From Chloroflexota bacterium (GTDB lineage Bacteria; Chloroflexota; Dehalococcoidia; Lucifugimonadales; Lucifugimonadaceae): 64,000 bases of DNA. Numbering within the stretch: position 1 is the stretch's first letter; the number at the start of each line of letters is the position of its first letter. Positions 8,390 to 17,797 of the stretch are shown piece by piece. Position numbers and translations under genes: made by a program. Where the stretch lies: assembly GCA_029262735.1 (NCBI GenBank), contig JAJCYY010000087.1, positions 1 through 64,000 of the forward strand, given 5' to 3'. The notes beneath the pieces were generated by a model that worked only from the letters and a program-made list of their open reading frames with translations, did not search any database and had not been told where the DNA came from.

Positions 8390-10450
8390 CTACGAGGCCT
8401 CGTCGTCCGTCGCGAGATCGGCGATATCCGATCCGATCTCTTCAGCCGATTCGAGCATGTTGTTCAACCTGGTGGCCATGTCCAGGATTCCAGACAGGTC
8501 CATTTGGCTGTCTGCTGCTTTCCGACTGACGCCACCGGGTGACTCATTCGGCTGCTGCTCAGTGTTGGGTTCGCTGCCGGCGGTCGCGGTTTCGTTCTGG
8601 ACCGCCATCAGCTCATCGACGTTGACACTGAGTTCTTCGGCTGGTTCGGGTTCGCCCGCGTCGCTCGGCGGGTTCGCCTGTGCTGCGAGAAGAGCCTCTA
8701 CGTCGATAGCGGGTTCTTCTGCGGGTGCCGATTCTCCAGACTCGCTCGGGGAGTTCTCCTGTGCAGCGAGAAGCGCTTCTACGTCGATGGTGAGTTCTTC
8801 TTCTGCCACGTCTCCATCGCCAGTCAGCGAATTTTCTTGCGCAGCCAGAAGCTCGTCGACATTGATGGTCGCCTCCGCTGTTGCGGCTTCGTCCTCGTCA
8901 ACGCCGATCGGTGAATTCTCGTGCGCAGCAACCAGCGCGTCGACGTCGAACGAATGCTCTTCTGAGGTTTCGTTTGGCACGATGTCGTTCAGTTCGCCAT
9001 CCTCTACAACCGGAGAATCATCCTGGACCGAAATACTGAGGCCGGGCTCAATATCCACCGATTCCATCGCTGCTTTCAGTTGACTCTCGACATCGTCGAC
9101 GGCGTCGATCTCAACCAGACCTTCCACAACCGACTCGTCAATCTTTCCAATCTCATCGGTCATGATTGGCGTGTAGTTCTGAGCGGCCAGCAGCTCTTCC
9201 ACATTCACGGATACAGTTTCTTCAGGCTCAACCGCCCCATCCCACGGCTTGATTTTGGGTCCGGCTTTTTCTTTGTCGTCTGGCAGAGGTTCCGGTCCGA
9301 TTTCTTCTTCTGGCTGAGCTTCAGGAACGATCTCGTCCGTAGCAGGGGCGACTTCGGTGTCGGTCACGCCGAGCACAGCGTTTAACTGGCTTGCCACATC
9401 CAGGATTGCCGCCAGTTCGCCGGCTTCAGCCTCGTCGAGGACGGGTGCTTCGCGCTCTGCGTTGATCAGATCGGCCATATTCGTTACCTGGGCCGTCCGT
9501 GCGTCCTGCTCAGTGGCCTGTTCATCATCCTCGGCAGGGCCGGAATCTTCCTCCTGCGCCTCGATGACTTCTCGTTCGGTACGCTCTTGCTGTTCGGTTG
9601 CGATTCGCTCCTCGCGCCTGTGCTCCTGTGGGAACCAGAGCGACATCGCGGTTACGCCAAGGATGTCGGCCTTGTCCGGCAGGCTCAAGCCCAGTTCCTT
9701 CACGAAAAGGTGCAGGTTCTGCGCGTATGAAGCACCCTTCGACCAGAGTGCGTTGGGGAAGTTGGAGCCCCACACGCAGCGGTTCGGGCCGAACGCCCCG
9801 ATCACCCGTTTGAGCGGATCGTGCATGTCCACGAACGGATACACGCGATAGGAGCCGTGGGTCCCGGGCGTCAGCTTGGCGTAGACGTTTGGTAGCTTCG
9901 CCAGGAGTTCGAGCGCTTGCAACGTCTCTTCGGTTCGCTGGCGCGTGTTGAGCATGAAGCAGTGGTCGATGACGATCTTCAAATCGCCGAGGTCCTGCGC
10001 GATACGTTCGATCTCTGGAACGCGGTCAAGTTCGTCCATTACCATACAATTGACGGGAATTCCGAGCTCCATCGCCCTCGTCCATAGCCTGTAGACGTTG
10101 GGTGACGAGATCCTGCGCATCGAGTCCGTCGTGCCGCGCATGCCGCGGATATTGCTGTTCTTGACTCCATCTTCGAGCAGGTCGATGTGTGATTCGTCGT
10201 CCGGGTCGAGAGTCACGACGCCGCACGCCCACTCTGCGTGCTCTTTCGCCGAGTCCATGATGTAGCGGTTGTCGTGGCCGTAGAAGGTGCTGGTCTGGAT
10301 GAAAACGGCACGGTCAACGCCAACGACATCCATCATCTTCTTGAGATCATCGGCGGACGCAGGTTCACCCGGCTCCCACGGCTCGTCGATCGTGGGATAG
10401 GCGTCGCGGTCAGGCGAGTAGATGTGTGGGTGCGCGTCGACTATTGGCAT
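8390..10450 (-). CDS. amidohydrolase (PF04909-like) fused to a long acidic repeat tail
   Basis: 686 residues from ATG 10450. Residues 1-275 are an amidohydrolase-2 TIM barrel: metal motif DAHPHI at the N-terminus, VIDHC in the middle and WGSNFP near its end, as in 4-oxalomesaconate or 2-pyrone-4,6-dicarboxylate hydrolases. The remaining ~410 residues are strongly acidic and repetitive. Six copies of a motif like IDVEALLAAQENSP occur (near 9200, 8930, 8850, 8770, 8690 and 8600), the last five about 26-27 residues apart, and two copies of a helix like LSGILDMATRLNNML flank the tail. Ordinary members of the enzyme family stop near 280-350 residues. No frameshift is visible, so the fusion seems real. 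The tail has no recognised function; binding or scaffolding is a guess. Confidence 0.8.
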   Translation of the reverse strand: MPIVDAHPHIYSPDRDAYPTIDEPWEPGEPASADDLKKMMDVVGVDRAVFIQTSTFYGHDNRYIMDSAKEHAEWACGVVTLDPDDESHIDLLEDGVKNSNIRGMRGTTDSMRRISSPNVYRLWTRAMELGIPVNCMVMDELDRVPEIERIAQDLGDLKIVIDHCFMLNTRQRTEETLQALELLAKLPNVYAKLTPGTHGSYRVYPFVDMHDPLKRVIGAFGPNRCVWGSNFPNALWSKGASYAQNLHLFVKELGLSLPDKADILGVTAMSLWFPQEHRREERIATEQQERTEREVIEAQEEDSGPAEDDEQATEQDARTAQVTNMADLINAEREAPVLDEAEAGELAAILDVASQLNAVLGVTDTEVAPATDEIVPEAQPEEEIGPEPLPDDKEKAGPKIKPWDGAVEPEETVSVNVEELLAAQNYTPIMTDEIGKIDESVVEGLVEIDAVDDVESQLKAAMESVDIEPGLSISVQDDSPVVEDGELNDIVPNETSEEHSFDVDALVAAHENSPIGVDEDEAATAEATINVDELLAAQENSLTGDGDVAEEELTIDVEALLAAQENSPSESGESAPAEEPAIDVEALLAAQANPPSDAGEPEPAEELSVNVDELMAVQNETATAGSEPNTEQQPNESPGGVSRKAADSQMDLSGILDMATRLNNMLESAEEIGSDIADLATDDEAS
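8575..8950 (-). repeat. tandem ~80-bp coding repeats in the amidohydrolase tail
   Basis: Five imperfect tandem units of about 78-81 bp, each encoding (I/V)(D/N)V(D/E)xLxAxQENSP-like followed by an acidic Gly/Ser/Pro linker. The DNA is similar between units (compare the segments near 8690 and 8770), pointing to recent unit duplication. A sixth, more distant copy is near 9181-9217. Confidence 0.8.
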
Positions 10451-10602
10451 ATGTATCCAGCTACGAGCGGAGGTATGGCCGCACGTATTTACACGAGCAT
10501 CGCAGTTTGTGCGGATCACCGCATGGTGGCCGCCCCAACCGGTCACTAGGAGTAGATCACAGTGCGATTGTGGCAATGTCGCAGTGATTTCGAGGATTGT
10601 GG

Positions 10603-11487
10603 TCAATCGACTCTTAATCTTGCAACTGCGATTCCCTGCTCGCCCGCTACTGCGTAGAGCAGATAGAGATCGTCGCCATCTTCGAATATCGCCGGGTCGC
10701 GCAGTTGGTTAACCTGCGGCACGATCATGCCGCGTCCCGATGGCTCAAGAGGCTGATCCGCGCCTTCCCAGATCATCTCAGGCTGTAGAACCGTCTGTGG
10801 CTCTGTGGGTTGCCACTCGTTCCAGTCCACAGCCAGGTTGATCGTGCTGAGGAGAATGCTCTCGGGCGGTTGCTCACCGACCATCGTGTAAAAGACCAGC
10901 AGTTCGTCGCCTCGAACGAGCAATGCCGTATGGCGCTGATTCTCCGGGAATATCCGCTGGCCCATTTCAAAGCCGGTCAGTCCGTCTGCTGAGCGATAGA
11001 GAGTACCGGGCATGCCGATGGCGTAGTGCCAGCCGGCGCATTCAAAGACCCTGAAGTATGGCTTGCCGAGCACTTCGGGCCGGGCTGTGAAGCTGAGGCC
11101 ATCTCCTGAAAGCGCTACCCGCGTCTCCTGCGCCGCGCCTTCGAGGGACTTCTTCCCGTGGTAGTACATGCGGAACCGCTTGTTCGCATGGTCAACGTGA
11201 ACATCCGGCGAGGCGATATGTTCGGCGGCAAAGGCATCTTCGAGGTCAAGGACGCCGGGTGAGTAGACGGTCCACGGTCCTGCGACTTCATCGGCAAAGG
11301 CCATTCGAATGTACGTGCCGACGTGATGAGCGAAGTACAGGTAGTAGCGGCCCAGCGGATTCTCGACCCACTCAGGAACCCGGACCAGCGAAGGACCGTT
11401 GATATTACCGCCCATCCGTACGTCCATGCCGGGCCGGATGATGGGATTGCCGGGAAGGCGAGAGATGGTTATGTTCCAGTTCAAAAT
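10603..11487 (-). CDS. five-bladed beta-propeller glycosidase-like protein (GH43/GH32/GH130 fold)
   Basis: About 294 residues with the repeating aromatic and acidic pattern of a five-bladed propeller glycoside hydrolase or phosphorylase: GNPIIRPGMD at the start, GRYYLYFAHH, SPDVHVDHANKRFRMYYHG, LLVFYTMVG and a C-terminal RDPAIFEDGDDLYLLYAVAG. The Asp in RDPAIFED and the N-terminal Asp are candidates for catalysis, but family assignment is loose. TTG at 11487 is chosen because AGGAG lies eight bases upstream; an upstream TTG at 11517 is also open. It lies 150 bp upstream of the amidohydrolase gene on the same strand. Confidence 0.6.
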   Translation of the reverse strand: MLNWNITISRLPGNPIIRPGMDVRMGGNINGPSLVRVPEWVENPLGRYYLYFAHHVGTYIRMAFADEVAGPWTVYSPGVLDLEDAFAAEHIASPDVHVDHANKRFRMYYHGKKSLEGAAQETRVALSGDGLSFTARPEVLGKPYFRVFECAGWHYAIGMPGTLYRSADGLTGFEMGQRIFPENQRHTALLVRGDELLVFYTMVGEQPPESILLSTINLAVDWNEWQPTEPQTVLQPEMIWEGADQPLEPSGRGMIVPQVNQLRDPAIFEDGDDLYLLYAVAGEQGIAVARLRVD

Positions 11488-11640
11488 CACCGCTCCTGAG
11501 GTTCCCTGTAGTGACAATCAGCAACCACTTCGGCCTGTGTCTGCCGAGTACAAATCCGGTCTTTCGATCTCGACATTTACGGCTGCTGTAAGATGTCGAC
11601 GCTCAACGGGATGCTAACTGGATTCGCACGGAATTACAGC

Positions 11641-12111
11641 ATGGTGTTATCAGATACTTTTGAATTGCTCCACATACTCTTTGTGTACCTGCTCCTGGGG
11701 GCACTCGGCATGATCACCTATTCGTCGGTGATGGTTGCAAAGACGAATGATGTGCAGAAGTTCGGCATCTACCTGAGTATGGGAAGAGTTGGCGGCATGA
11801 TCTCGGGTGGTTCACTGGTACTGGTCGGTGTGTTTGGTTTCCTGGCAACCTGGGAGTTCGGCTGGCCGCTGACACAGGGCTGGCTGATCGCCGCCTACAT
11901 CACCACGGGTGTTGCACTCATTGTCCCAACATTCACTTTCAAGAGATGGGGAGAACAGGCTGACGCACTGATGGCTCAAGCCCTGAAAGAGGGTCGGATT
12001 CTTCCGGAACAGAAGGAATTAATGACCGGAACGAAGTTCAGAGCTACCGAGATTTTCATGTATGCCCTCTTGATTTTCATCGCCTACGACATGGTGTTCA
12101 AGCCGTTCTAA
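11641..12111 (+). CDS. integral membrane protein, DUF2269-like
   Basis: A 156-residue membrane protein with four hydrophobic segments: residues ~8-28 (LLHILFVYLLLGALG), ~50-70 (MISGGSLVLVGVFGF), ~78-97 (WLIAAYITTGVALIV) and ~134-153 near the C-terminus. The layout resembles the DUF2269 family of small predicted membrane proteins with unknown role. ATG 11641 removes a 16-residue unlikely N-terminus that starts at 11593. Stand-alone gene between two minus-strand genes. Confidence 0.7.
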   Translation: MVLSDTFELLHILFVYLLLGALGMITYSSVMVAKTNDVQKFGIYLSMGRVGGMISGGSLVLVGVFGFLATWEFGWPLTQGWLIAAYITTGVALIVPTFTFKRWGEQADALMAQALKEGRILPEQKELMTGTKFRATEIFMYALLIFIAYDMVFKPF

Positions 12112-12160
12112 GCGCAGACGCGGTGAACGGGCAATTCACGGAGGACAGAGTCACTAGGAG

Positions 12161-13645
12161 CTACTTCACCGGCCCCGTATAGCTTGGCGGTGCTACTTGC
12201 GGCGGGTGCGGCCAGGGGCGTTGCCAGCCTTCCTTGCCGAAGAACGGGTCCTGCGACATGTCGCCGTTCTGAGCCAGCCTGTCGTGCCACGATGCCTGCA
12301 CCGATTCCATTACGTGCGCGGTCAGCTCGGCGTCCAATCTGCGTAGCACGTTCTGGTAGTCGGCGTTTGTCGCCAGATTGCGCTGTTCCTGCGGGTCATG
12401 CTCCATATCGAAAAGCAGCACCTCGCCAGTGGCGTACTTGTGCAACTTGTACTGGCCGTCGAAGTTCATCCAACCGTCGCTTAGCAGACCAAAGATGCGC
12501 TCGCGGCCAGACGAACCCGGCATGCCTTCACCCGGCAGAGGCTGCGCGTCGTACCAGGCTGGAATATCTGCGCCGCCGAACGAAAGCATGGTCGGCGTCA
12601 CATCCCGCAGCTCCACCATCTCATCACGCACCTGCCCCTCCGCAATTCCCGGCCCCATTGCGACCATCGGAACGCGAATCGCCGATTCGAAGAACGACGC
12701 CTTGCCAATCAGGTTGTGATCGCCGAGGTAGTCGCCGTGGTCTGACGAAAGGATGACGATGGTGTTCTCTAACAGACCCTGTTCTTCCAGCGTGTCCAGG
12801 ATCTCGCCGACTTCGTGATCTATCTGCCTGACAAGGCCTGAATAGTGTTTGCGGACCTTCTGCTTCGCCTCGTCCGGGAAGTCGGCGTAGTCCACTCCAT
12901 TCCAGGGGCGCTTGTTCCCGTCGACGTTGCCCTGTCGAAGTTTCGTGATGCTGCCGGGCGCTTCCGGAGCGGCTGCCGGGAGTTTCGACTCGTCGATGCC
13001 TTCAAGAAACTGCTCGGCCGGGTCGTAGGGACAGTGCGGGCCGGGGAAGCCGACCATCATGGCGAATGGCCCTTCGCTGCCGTACTCACGGATGAACTTG
13101 CGGGCCTCTTTGCCGACGAAACGGTCCCACGAATGCTCCCACGGCATGGTGCTAACGACGGCTCCCTTGCCATCGTGGTAGCCGTCGAACTCGTTTCCGT
13201 GCATCTTCCGCAGTCCGAGATCGTGCAGGTACTGGTAATAGTCGTCCCGAACGTGCAACCAGCGCTTGTCTTCGCATATGACGCGGTACTGGAAGCCGCG
13301 GCGGTCGTCCCAGGGATAGAAATGCATCTTGCCGATTCCGGCGGTGTAGTAGCCGTTTGCGGCGAGGATCTCGGGCCATGTCCTCAGACCGGCATCCCGG
13401 TAGTCGGCTCGCAGGTTTTGCAGGTTGCCGGTGACGCCGTTGCTGACGGCGTTCATGCCGGTCAGTAGCGCAGTGCGCGCCGGTACGCAGATTGGCGATG
13501 CTGAGAAGGAGTTTCGGAACCGCACGCCATTGTTGGCGATTCGGTCAATGTTCGGAGTCTCGAACCAGTCCGCGCCGTAGCAGCTCAGGAAGTCTGCTCG
13601 AAGCTGGTCAGGGAACAGAAATACGATGTTTGGCTGTTCAGGCAA
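12161..13645 (-). CDS. type I sulfatase (arylsulfatase/choline-sulfatase family)
   Basis: A 494-residue sulfatase. PNIVFLFPDQLRADFLSCYG at the N-terminus gives the metal-binding aspartate, and CVPARTALLTG (from residue 53) is the C-x-P-x-R signature in which the Cys is turned into formylglycine. SSDHGDYLGDH is the second metal site. No signal peptide is seen, so it may act in the cytoplasm. TTG 13645 has GGAGG eight bases upstream. It would release sulfate from an organic sulfate ester, a possible link to the sulfate genes at 3.4-6.7 kb, though not in one operon. The needed formylglycine-generating enzyme is not in the window. Confidence 0.9.
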   Translation of the reverse strand: MPEQPNIVFLFPDQLRADFLSCYGADWFETPNIDRIANNGVRFRNSFSASPICVPARTALLTGMNAVSNGVTGNLQNLRADYRDAGLRTWPEILAANGYYTAGIGKMHFYPWDDRRGFQYRVICEDKRWLHVRDDYYQYLHDLGLRKMHGNEFDGYHDGKGAVVSTMPWEHSWDRFVGKEARKFIREYGSEGPFAMMVGFPGPHCPYDPAEQFLEGIDESKLPAAAPEAPGSITKLRQGNVDGNKRPWNGVDYADFPDEAKQKVRKHYSGLVRQIDHEVGEILDTLEEQGLLENTIVILSSDHGDYLGDHNLIGKASFFESAIRVPMVAMGPGIAEGQVRDEMVELRDVTPTMLSFGGADIPAWYDAQPLPGEGMPGSSGRERIFGLLSDGWMNFDGQYKLHKYATGEVLLFDMEHDPQEQRNLATNADYQNVLRRLDAELTAHVMESVQASWHDRLAQNGDMSQDPFFGKEGWQRPWPHPPQVAPPSYTGPVK

Positions 13646-13745
13646 GTCAGTCGCCTCCAGGTCGGTGGGATCAGCCGGATTCGGCTGAGGTTACCACCGG
13701 ATGAGCAGAAGGCGAATCGATTGAGTAACGGACCGACAGGATCTC

Positions 13746-15650
13746 TCAGGCCACGTTTTTTTGCGCCTGGTAGCTGGAGATACCTGAGCCATCGACCGGT
13801 ATCCAGATTCGCACCTCGGTCCCTCTACCATCGCCTTCGCGCTGAGAAGATGTGATCGAAATGCCGCCACCGTGGGCGCCAAGCAGACTCTTCGCGATGA
13901 CCAGCCCGAGTCCGGTGCCAGGAATCTTCTGCGCCCGGTGCTCGACCGATCTGAAGAACGGCTGGAACAGGTGGGCTTGCTCTTCTTCGGAAATCCCTGA
14001 ACCGCTGTCTCGTACAGCCATCTCAAACTTTCCGTCGGAGACCGACCATGTGAGGCTGATGTCACTCATGTCTGGCGAGTACTTGGACGCGTTGGAGAGC
14101 AGGTTCGCAACGATCTGGGAGAATCGCTGTCTGTCAGCGATGATGTCAACATCTGGTGAATTCGATTCGACCTTCAACCTCTGGCCTTTGACACTGAACA
14201 TCGGGTCGACTGACAGCGCTATCTGCTCAAGCGCCTCGGACGGACGGAAGTGTTCGGGTATGAGTTTGATCTTATTGGAGCCGAGGTAGGAGAGATCCAG
14301 CAGGTCGTCGACCAGTAAGGCGAGCTGTTTGCTGTTACGCCGAATTAGCTCAAGGTGCTTGATCTCTCGCTCGCCAAGATTGTCGCTCGTGTTCCTCAGG
14401 AGCAGGTCATTGAAGGCAATGATGCTGGTGAGTGGGGTTCGAAGTTCATGTGAGACGGCGGACAGAAAGAATGCACGGGCTTCATTGTCCTCCTGGAGCC
14501 TGCGATTTGTGGCATCCAGCTCGTGCCTCGCCTCCCGCTCGTTTGCAAGTTGAATAGTCTGGGAGTAGACCTGCAGGTTCGTCATCGATGCGCTGACCAG
14601 TTCTGCGATGCGCGCCAGGATTCTCATGTGGTCCAGGTCGAGCGAGCGCGATTGCTTTGAGGAGGCGATCAGCGTTCCAACTGTTTCGTCACCGGATTTC
14701 AGAGCCGATGTGATCGCCGATCGAGTGCCTTCGAACGGCATCACGCCTCGCCGATCCTGAATTCCAGCTACCTGCGCACATTCGTGCCTGTCCATCAGTC
14801 GAGGTTCTTGTTGAATGAACTGTTCAATCAACGTCTCATTCCCGGACAGATCGATTAGCAAGCCGCTCATCTCGGGTGAGTCTCCGGGATTAGCCAGGTT
14901 CACGATTCGGAGCGTCTTGCCGTCACGATCGATCTCAGCAAGGGCCAGCACGTCGTACGGAGTCAGAGTGCGTACCAGGCGGCAGAACTGTGTGAACTCA
15001 CCGGCAGGTTCTAAAGATGAACCGACTACCTGGCCTATCTCGGCCAGCGTCTCTGCCTCAAATAGCAACTCTTCGGCTGACTGCCGTTCTATGTTCAGCT
15101 CCGACACCAGCCAGGTGCTGAGCGCGCCGACGATGCCCAGGAAGACCATCCTCACCGGTAACTGACTGATTTCATACGAGTCTGACGGCTCGAAGCTGAC
15201 CGTGATAACCAGCAGCAGGACGACGGCATAGGCCACGTACGCCAATCCCAGCCTGGGGCCTATCCTGGCGACGCCGACAATGATTAGTGGCATCAGGATC
15301 AACCACATTTCGCCATCCAGGCCGAACGGCGCGATCTCCCTTGCCGTGATCCACCAGGCGATGACGAACACTAGGTTGTCGAGCAGAAACCCGATCGCAA
15401 AGACGGCTCTTACGTGACCTCGTTGTAAAAGTAGTCCGAGTGCAACTGTGTATGCAATCACTCCGACGGATACGATGAGAACTGAGGTGCCGTTCCCGCC
15501 GAGTCCGTCAGATGAGGCGTACGTAGCGGACACGCCAATGAAGACGACAGCGATTCGAGCCACGAGCCAAGCTGCCTCAACTGAAGTCGAGGTGCCGGCT
15601 GTCAGTCGCAGGTAGAGATTGCGAATCCGCTGGTTGCTGGTGTTCTGCAT
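13746..15650 (-). CDS. membrane sensor histidine kinase with GAF domain
   Basis: A 634-residue kinase. Six or so N-terminal hydrophobic helices (residues ~25-185) form a membrane sensor region like a 5-7 TM domain, followed by a GAF-like domain (~190-355), a short coiled coil, then HisKA with SAVSHELRTPLTSI (His near residue 401) and HATPase_c with NLLSNASKYS, DSGSGI, FQPFFR and GTGLGL. All catalytic boxes are intact. No response regulator is adjacent, so it is an orphan kinase. It is separated by 100 bp from the sulfatase gene downstream. Signal unknown. Confidence 0.92.
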   Translation of the reverse strand: MQNTSNQRIRNLYLRLTAGTSTSVEAAWLVARIAVVFIGVSATYASSDGLGGNGTSVLIVSVGVIAYTVALGLLLQRGHVRAVFAIGFLLDNLVFVIAWWITAREIAPFGLDGEMWLILMPLIIVGVARIGPRLGLAYVAYAVVLLLVITVSFEPSDSYEISQLPVRMVFLGIVGALSTWLVSELNIERQSAEELLFEAETLAEIGQVVGSSLEPAGEFTQFCRLVRTLTPYDVLALAEIDRDGKTLRIVNLANPGDSPEMSGLLIDLSGNETLIEQFIQQEPRLMDRHECAQVAGIQDRRGVMPFEGTRSAITSALKSGDETVGTLIASSKQSRSLDLDHMRILARIAELVSASMTNLQVYSQTIQLANEREARHELDATNRRLQEDNEARAFFLSAVSHELRTPLTSIIAFNDLLLRNTSDNLGEREIKHLELIRRNSKQLALLVDDLLDLSYLGSNKIKLIPEHFRPSEALEQIALSVDPMFSVKGQRLKVESNSPDVDIIADRQRFSQIVANLLSNASKYSPDMSDISLTWSVSDGKFEMAVRDSGSGISEEEQAHLFQPFFRSVEHRAQKIPGTGLGLVIAKSLLGAHGGGISITSSQREGDGRGTEVRIWIPVDGSGISSYQAQKNVA

Positions 15651-15901
15651 TCACTGTGCCCAAACGACCAAACGAAAGAAAAGCCCTGATGCAGCCATCG
15701 CACCGGAGTTTGCCGTTTGATCCACTCAAGCATTGCTACCTGTGACCGAAATCGCATGGGTGAGAGTACCGATTCCAGTCTCGCGGCCATCGTATTCGAT
15801 ACGCCGCAACACACTTGTCATCAACTGGTGACAGGTGTCTGACCGTCTATTTTTCAGCAGCATCAGACCTTCGCTGACGCGGCCTGCGAGCGGTGGACCA
15901 A

Positions 15902-17488
15902 TTACGGCGCAGCTTCACCGGCCAGCACACCGGTCAGCCGCTCATGGTCCACCGCCACCTGTCCGTTGACCACCACATGCGGAATGCCTTCGGGGTAGAC
16001 GGCGGGATCTTCGAAGCTGGAACGGTCATTTATGTGATCAGCGTCGAAGACGACGATATCGGCGAAGTTTCCGGCCTTCAGCACACCTCGATCGGTAAGG
16101 CCGAAGCGCTCAGCGGGATTTTGCGTGACGCGCTGGACAACCTGCTCGAGCGGATAGCCGTGCCTACGACGCAGCCGGCCAACCACTCGGGGGAAGCACC
16201 CGTAGGCGCGCGGGTGCGGCTGTTGGCCAACGGGTATGGCATCTGAGCCGACCATATAATCGGGACGCGCCAGCAGCTGCATCACGTCCTCTTCCACCCG
16301 TCGCCAATCACGGGTGCTTGCAGGTGGCGCTCCCCGGAACCCACAGGCAAGGTTTGAAGCGACCATCACGTCGCAGACGCTGTCTTCAATCGAAACTCCC
16401 TGTTCGTCTGCAATATCGTCAAACAGCGTTCCGGGCAGCGCCTGGTCTCCGTCGGGTCCAATCCAGCTCCAGATGTTGCCACTTGGCCGCCCGTACCCGA
16501 CGTTCTTGGTCTCTTCCACGATCTGCTTTCGCATCGATTTATCAGACAGCCGTTCAAGCAGGCGCGCAGGACCGCCCTCGTGCAACCAGCCGGGGAAGAA
16601 CGCCTGCGGGAAGCTGGATCCAACGGGGTATGGATAGGTCTCAAGGGTGATGTCTACGCCTTCAGCCTTCGCCGCATCGATAGGAGCGAGGATCGCTTCG
16701 ACTTGCCCCGCGTTCTTCGGGTAGGTCCGGTAGTGCTCGAAGTGGACCTTTACGCCGGAGCGCTTGCCAATCTCGATCGCCTCTGCCACTCCGCCGCCGC
16801 TGGGCGCGCGGTCCGTGTTGTGGTTCCTGAGGTGTATAGAGAGCGGCCGACCGAACTCTGCGACGACCTTGCAAAGCTCAACAAGTTCGTCCGTTGTTGA
16901 GTACGACTGCGGGTAGTAGGACAGCCCGGTGGCGAATCCGCATGCGCCCTGTTCCAGGGCGTCTCTGAGCACTCCTTTTGCGCGATCGAGTGCATCGCCG
17001 GTAAGAGGCACATCGTTAAACCCGACCGCTTCCAGCCGCACCGGACCATGCCCGGCGAACGTTGCGACGTTGCAGGATGTTTTGTTGTGGTAGTTGGCCC
17101 GTGCAGCCGTGATGCTGGACATGTCGAGGTCTTCCGGCGGCAGCCCCAGTATCCCCGAGAGATACCAGCGATACATGGGATAGTTCTCTGCCGACAACGG
17201 GGCGAGAGTTAGGCCATCGGGAGATATGATCTCGGTTGTTATGCCTTGTCGGATGCCGTTTGCGTGCTGTCCGTCCGCCAGCAACGCGCCATCTGAATGG
17301 GCATGAACGTCGATGAAGCCGGGCGTCACCGTCAGACCGGTCGCGTCGATGATTCGCCTGGCGGTCGACTCGGCCAGATCGCCAATCTGCTCGATGCGCT
17401 TGCCGTTGATGCCGACGTCGGCTCTCACGCCGGGCGAGCCGGTGCCATCGACAACTGTGCCGCCGGAGATCAAGAGGTCGAAGTGCAT
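15902..17488 (-). CDS. N-acyl-D-amino-acid deacylase / D-aminoacylase family amidohydrolase
   Basis: A 528-residue member of the amidohydrolase superfamily. It begins with FDLLISGGTVVDGTG, has the first metal motif HAHSDG (His62, His64) after TPGFIDV, a central GLSYYPQ-type segment, and a C-terminal GLTDRGVLKAGNFADIVVFD composite sheet typical of D-aminoacylases and dihydropyrimidinase relatives. It should hydrolyse N-acyl-D-amino acids or related amides in the cytoplasm. Divergent from an SDR gene 309 bp away, with which it may share a control region. Confidence 0.88.
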   Translation of the reverse strand: MHFDLLISGGTVVDGTGSPGVRADVGINGKRIEQIGDLAESTARRIIDATGLTVTPGFIDVHAHSDGALLADGQHANGIRQGITTEIISPDGLTLAPLSAENYPMYRWYLSGILGLPPEDLDMSSITAARANYHNKTSCNVATFAGHGPVRLEAVGFNDVPLTGDALDRAKGVLRDALEQGACGFATGLSYYPQSYSTTDELVELCKVVAEFGRPLSIHLRNHNTDRAPSGGGVAEAIEIGKRSGVKVHFEHYRTYPKNAGQVEAILAPIDAAKAEGVDITLETYPYPVGSSFPQAFFPGWLHEGGPARLLERLSDKSMRKQIVEETKNVGYGRPSGNIWSWIGPDGDQALPGTLFDDIADEQGVSIEDSVCDVMVASNLACGFRGAPPASTRDWRRVEEDVMQLLARPDYMVGSDAIPVGQQPHPRAYGCFPRVVGRLRRRHGYPLEQVVQRVTQNPAERFGLTDRGVLKAGNFADIVVFDADHINDRSSFEDPAVYPEGIPHVVVNGQVAVDHERLTGVLAGEAAP

Positions 17489-17797
17489 TTGAGAGTTCTC
17501 TTTCAGAGCCAGAGCTTGATTTGCCGCCGGTGGCCTTCAATCAGGAGTAGTAGATTGCGCGGGCGGAGACTACACCGGAAGACGGCGGGTGGCTATGCTT
17601 CAGTTCCCAGAAGTATCGAACCTCCTCCTCATTCCTGATCAAAGACGAGCGAATAAACAGCCTGACGTGCTGCGTGTATATTTTGGGACTCGGCCCACAA
17701 CGAACGAGCTTCGACAACCAGCGAAGCGATCGTGTAATCGAAAGAAGCCCATCAGCCCTCGACAGCGACCGGAAGTATAGAAAGGCAACCTGCGCAC
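17489..17797. other. intergenic region between divergent deacylase and SDR genes
   Basis: 309 bases carrying the two divergent promoters. A TATATT at 17677-17682 after TG is a possible -10 for the plus-strand SDR gene, but no matching -35 is seen. No convincing small gene or repeat. Confidence 0.3.
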
